From an uncultured Clostridia bacterium (GTDB lineage Bacteria; Bacillota; Clostridia; TANB77; CAG-508), in assembly GCA_947625075.1 (NCBI GenBank), contig CANQMY010000047.1, forward strand, positions 1-7,694: DNA of 7,694 bases, in the 5' to 3' direction. Below are positions 6,102 through 7,694 of the stretch, piece by piece (position 1 is the stretch's first letter; the number at the start of each line of letters is the position of its first letter). The notes below the pieces were generated by a model. That model saw only the letters and a list, made by a program, of their open reading frames with translations. It had not been told where the DNA came from and made no database searches. The translations under genes and the position numbers were made by a program.

Positions 6102-6167
6102 TTTTTAAGCTATTTGGGTGTAAAATATAAATATTGCTTAAAATTGAATAAATAAAATAAAAGGAGG
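6098..6167 (+). promoter_or_regulatory. Candidate efp promoter, with inverted repeat and ribosome binding site
   Basis: TTGATT (6098-6103, overlapping the ruvX stop) and TAAAAT (6121-6126) are 17 bases apart and resemble a sigma-A promoter. TTTTAAGC (6103-6110) and GCTTAAAA (6136-6143) form an 8-bp inverted repeat with a 25-base spacer that encloses the -10 box. This could be an operator-like site or chance in AT-rich DNA; no T-run follows, so it is not a standard terminator. AAGGAGG (6161-6167) is placed 8 bases before the efp ATG. Confidence 0.4.
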
Positions 6168-6175
6168 ATATAATA

Positions 6176-6742
6176 ATGGCAGCAGTATTTACAGCAGGTG
6201 ATTTAAGAAACGGAACAACATTTGAATTAGAAGGAAATGTATATAGGGTAGTAGAATTTCAACATGTAAAACCTGGAAAGGGATCAGCATTTGTAAGAAC
6301 GAAATTAAAAAATGTAATAAATGGAAGTGTAATAGAAAAAACATTTAACCCATCAGAAAAATTCCAAGGTGCAGAAATTGAAAAAAGAGAAATGCAATAT
6401 CTTTATGCAGATGGTGATTTATATTATTTCATGGATAATGAAACATATGAACAAATGCCTTTAAATAAAGAACAATTAGGGGATAGTTTAAAATATTTAA
6501 AAGAAAATATGAATTGTAAAATTCTTTCATATAAAGGAAATGTATTTTCTATTGAACCACCAATGTTTGTTGAACTTACAGTAACATATACAGAACCAGG
6601 ATTTGCTGGAAATACAGCTACAACATCAGGCAAACCTGCAACACTTGAAAATGGTCTAGAAATTAACGTTCCAATGTTTATAAATATTGGAGATGTAATT
6701 AAAATAGATACAAGAACAGGTGAATACTTAGAAAGAATTTAA
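6176..6742 (+). CDS. efp: Translation elongation factor P
   Basis: The product has 188 residues, the standard EF-P length, with the three-domain layout: KOW-like N-domain (1-65), middle OB domain (66-128) and C-terminal OB domain (130-186). EF-P binds between the ribosomal P and E sites and relieves stalling at consecutive prolines. VKPGKGSAFVRTKLKN carries the modification loop with Lys35 at its tip (PGKG), aligned with the modified lysine of the Bacillus subtilis type. The C-terminal family signature is visible as KPATLENGLEINVPMF (153-168). It is separated from ruvX by 74 bases with a possible promoter and lies 19 bases upstream of the CD1247-like gene, so those two probably share a transcript. 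Confidence 0.97.
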   Translation: MAAVFTAGDLRNGTTFELEGNVYRVVEFQHVKPGKGSAFVRTKLKNVINGSVIEKTFNPSEKFQGAEIEKREMQYLYADGDLYYFMDNETYEQMPLNKEQLGDSLKYLKENMNCKILSYKGNVFSIEPPMFVELTVTYTEPGFAGNTATTSGKPATLENGLEINVPMFINIGDVIKIDTRTGEYLERI

Positions 6743-6761
6743 TATTTGAAAGGAAAACTTT

Positions 6762-7355
6762 ATGGCAGACTTAAGTAAATTATATAAAGACTTAATAAAT
6801 AATTTGGATAAAAGCATTAAAGATGAAAAGATGTTAGATAATATAAAACATCAGGTATATGAATTAATGATTAGTTCTTTAGATTCAATTAATAATATTG
6901 TCGATATACAAGATAGACAATGCCAGTTAGAAAAAAATATGAAAAAACTTCAAAAAAAGGTAAGTAGAATCGAAGAAGATATTTATATATATGATGACGA
7001 TGATAATGACGGAGATAAAATGCATGATAATGATTATGAATTTGAGATAAGATGTCCATATTGTAATGAAGATTTTATAATAAGTAATGAATCAAAAAAT
7101 TCATTTGAAATAGAATGTCCAAATTGTCACAATCTTATTGAACTTGATTGGAATGGTGATGAAGAATGTTGCAATTGTGATGAATGCAAAGAAGGATGCT
7201 ATGAAGATGACGATGAGGAAAGCAAAAACATTGAAAATGTTGCTGAAAAAGAAACAGAATATAAATTAGAAAATAATGACAAAGTTCAGAAAGATAAAAA
7301 ACAAAATGATTCTAATAATATGAATCAAAAAAATAAAAATGAAGATGATATGTAA
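6762..7355 (+). CDS. CD1247-like protein: helical N-domain, zinc ribbon and extra Cys cluster
   Basis: The product has 197 residues. Residues 1-75 are helical and coiled-coil-like (DRQCQLEKNMKKLQKKVSRIEEDI), followed by an acidic stretch (DDDDNDGD). Residues 96-130 form a zinc ribbon: CPYC (Cys98, Cys101) and CPNC (Cys119, Cys122), a CX2C-X17-CX2C arrangement. This layout matches the clostridial CD1247 N-terminal-domain family, whose function is not established to my knowledge. A second cluster (Cys136, 137, 139, 142 and 146 in EECCNCDECKEGC) follows. Residues 150-197 are a charged, Asn/Lys-rich disordered tail. AAAGGA (6749-6754) lies 7 bases before the ATG. It closes the efp transcript, and the terminator hairpin begins at its stop codon. 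No DNA-binding domain is evident. Confidence 0.75.
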   Translation: MADLSKLYKDLINNLDKSIKDEKMLDNIKHQVYELMISSLDSINNIVDIQDRQCQLEKNMKKLQKKVSRIEEDIYIYDDDDNDGDKMHDNDYEFEIRCPYCNEDFIISNESKNSFEIECPNCHNLIELDWNGDEECCNCDECKEGCYEDDDEESKNIENVAEKETEYKLENNDKVQKDKKQNDSNNMNQKNKNEDDM

Positions 7356-7386
7356 AAAAAGGTAGATAATTTATCTACCTTTTTTT
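7354..7386. terminator. Bidirectional intrinsic terminator between convergent genes
   Basis: GGTAGATA (7361-7368) pairs perfectly with TATCTACC (7372-7379) around a 3-base loop. Seven A's (7354-7360) precede the stem and seven T's (7380-7386) follow it. The structure therefore reads as a hairpin plus U-run on either strand and should end both the efp-CD1247 transcript and the convergent M23 transcript. It overlaps the last two bases of the upstream stop codon (TAA 7353-7355) and the stop of the M23 gene (7385-7387). Confidence 0.93.
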
Positions 7387-7694
7387 AGTAGTTATAATAA
7401 TATAATGGATCAACATTTTTTCCATCTACCTTTATAGCAAAATGCAAATGACATCCAGTAGTAGCACCATTTGTTGGATTACCATTAGAATCTTTGTAGG
7501 GATTATTATTAATTCCATATATATTTTTAGGTCCAACAGTTCCAATTATTTCTTTTCTAGAAACATATTCACCATATTTAACAAACATGACAGGAGATAC
7601 ATGACAATAAGATACGGATATATTAGTATAGTTAGAAAGTTGAATAACTATTGTATATCCTCCTCCTGCACCCCAAGAAGCAAAAGTAACAATG
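7385..7694 (-). CDS. M23 family metallopeptidase (LytM-like), 3' part only
   Basis: On the minus strand the frame is open from the window edge to TAA at 7385-7387, giving the last 102 residues; the true start lies beyond 7694. The ATG at 7586-7588 is internal, because M23 sequence continues upstream of it. The visible order is IVTFASWGAGGGYTIVIQL, SYCHVSP (the His of the usual YAHLS), GEYVSRKEIIGTVG and TGCHLHFAI with the HxH zinc-binding and catalytic motif (7442-7450). These are the second half of the lysostaphin/LytM fold; the first zinc ligands (HxxxD region) would be upstream. M23 enzymes cut peptide crosslinks in peptidoglycan outside the cell, or act in sporulation. An insertion (about NNNPYKDSNGNPTNG) lies just before the HxH motif, where many relatives have only a short turn. 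The domain ends at the C-terminus. Confidence 0.9.
   Translation of the reverse strand, partial: IVTFASWGAGGGYTIVIQLSNYTNISVSYCHVSPVMFVKYGEYVSRKEIIGTVGPKNIYGINNNPYKDSNGNPTNGATTGCHLHFAIKVDGKNVDPLYYYNY

Noticed and set aside
6099..6152. TGA read as Trp, extending ruvX
   Set aside because: Reading through TGA would add 17 codons to TAA at 6153, but the protein already has its normal length and conserved C-terminal motif. Trp is encoded by TGG throughout.
7385..7588. A complete 67-residue minus-strand protein starting at 7588
   Set aside because: The same frame stays open upstream to the window edge, and the added residues (IVTFASWGAGGGYT, SYCHVSP) are M23 core, so the ATG is internal.

Overview
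The window is very AT-rich (well under 30% GC by eye) and uses the standard code: TGG encodes Trp and ruvX ends in TGA. Strong AGGAGG-type ribosome binding sites, the ireB-ruvX pair, and efp followed by a CD1247-like zinc-ribbon protein point to a low-GC Firmicute, most likely a gut-type Clostridia or a related uncultured lineage. No ribosomal RNA or other taxonomic marker is present, so this placement is inference.

Layout. Bases 1-396 hold the 3' end of a secreted-type glucosaminidase. A candidate promoter and ribosome binding site (404-452) then start a tightly packed plus-strand run. It comprises a small exported two-helix membrane protein (460-873) and a giant TadZ/CpaE-like protein of 1122 residues (878-4246). 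It continues with a membrane-anchored GAF plus degenerate GGDEF protein (4269-5396, TTG start), ireB (5414-5668) and ruvX (5682-6101). After a 74-base gap with its own candidate promoter come efp (6176-6742) and the CD1247-like protein (6762-7355). A palindromic bidirectional terminator (7354-7386) separates these from a convergent M23 peptidase on the minus strand, whose 5' end lies outside the window. No gap between genes reaches 300 bases.

The unusual part is 460-5396. The three genes look like one module: an exported protein with VirB2/TrbC-like topology, a TadZ-like polar-localisation ATPase, and a catalytically dead sensor of the GAF-GGDEF type. The TadZ-like protein has a pseudo-receiver domain at its N-terminus and a P-loop-like domain lacking the usual lysine at its C-terminus. 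Between them lies an Asn/Gln-rich linker of more than 500 residues. The linker carries two textbook AT-hook motifs, a degenerate 14-residue repeat, a duplicated LPGLEEP motif and twelve perfect-length 11-residue repeats encoded by a 33-bp minisatellite. A plausible reading is a cell-envelope or secretion/pilus-type module whose ATPase can also touch DNA; its actual function cannot be told from sequence.

The module runs with short gaps into ireB (substrate of the PASTA-kinase pathway for cell-wall stress) and ruvX. Peptidoglycan hydrolases lie on both flanks. The neighbourhood thus mixes envelope functions with housekeeping translation and DNA-processing genes.
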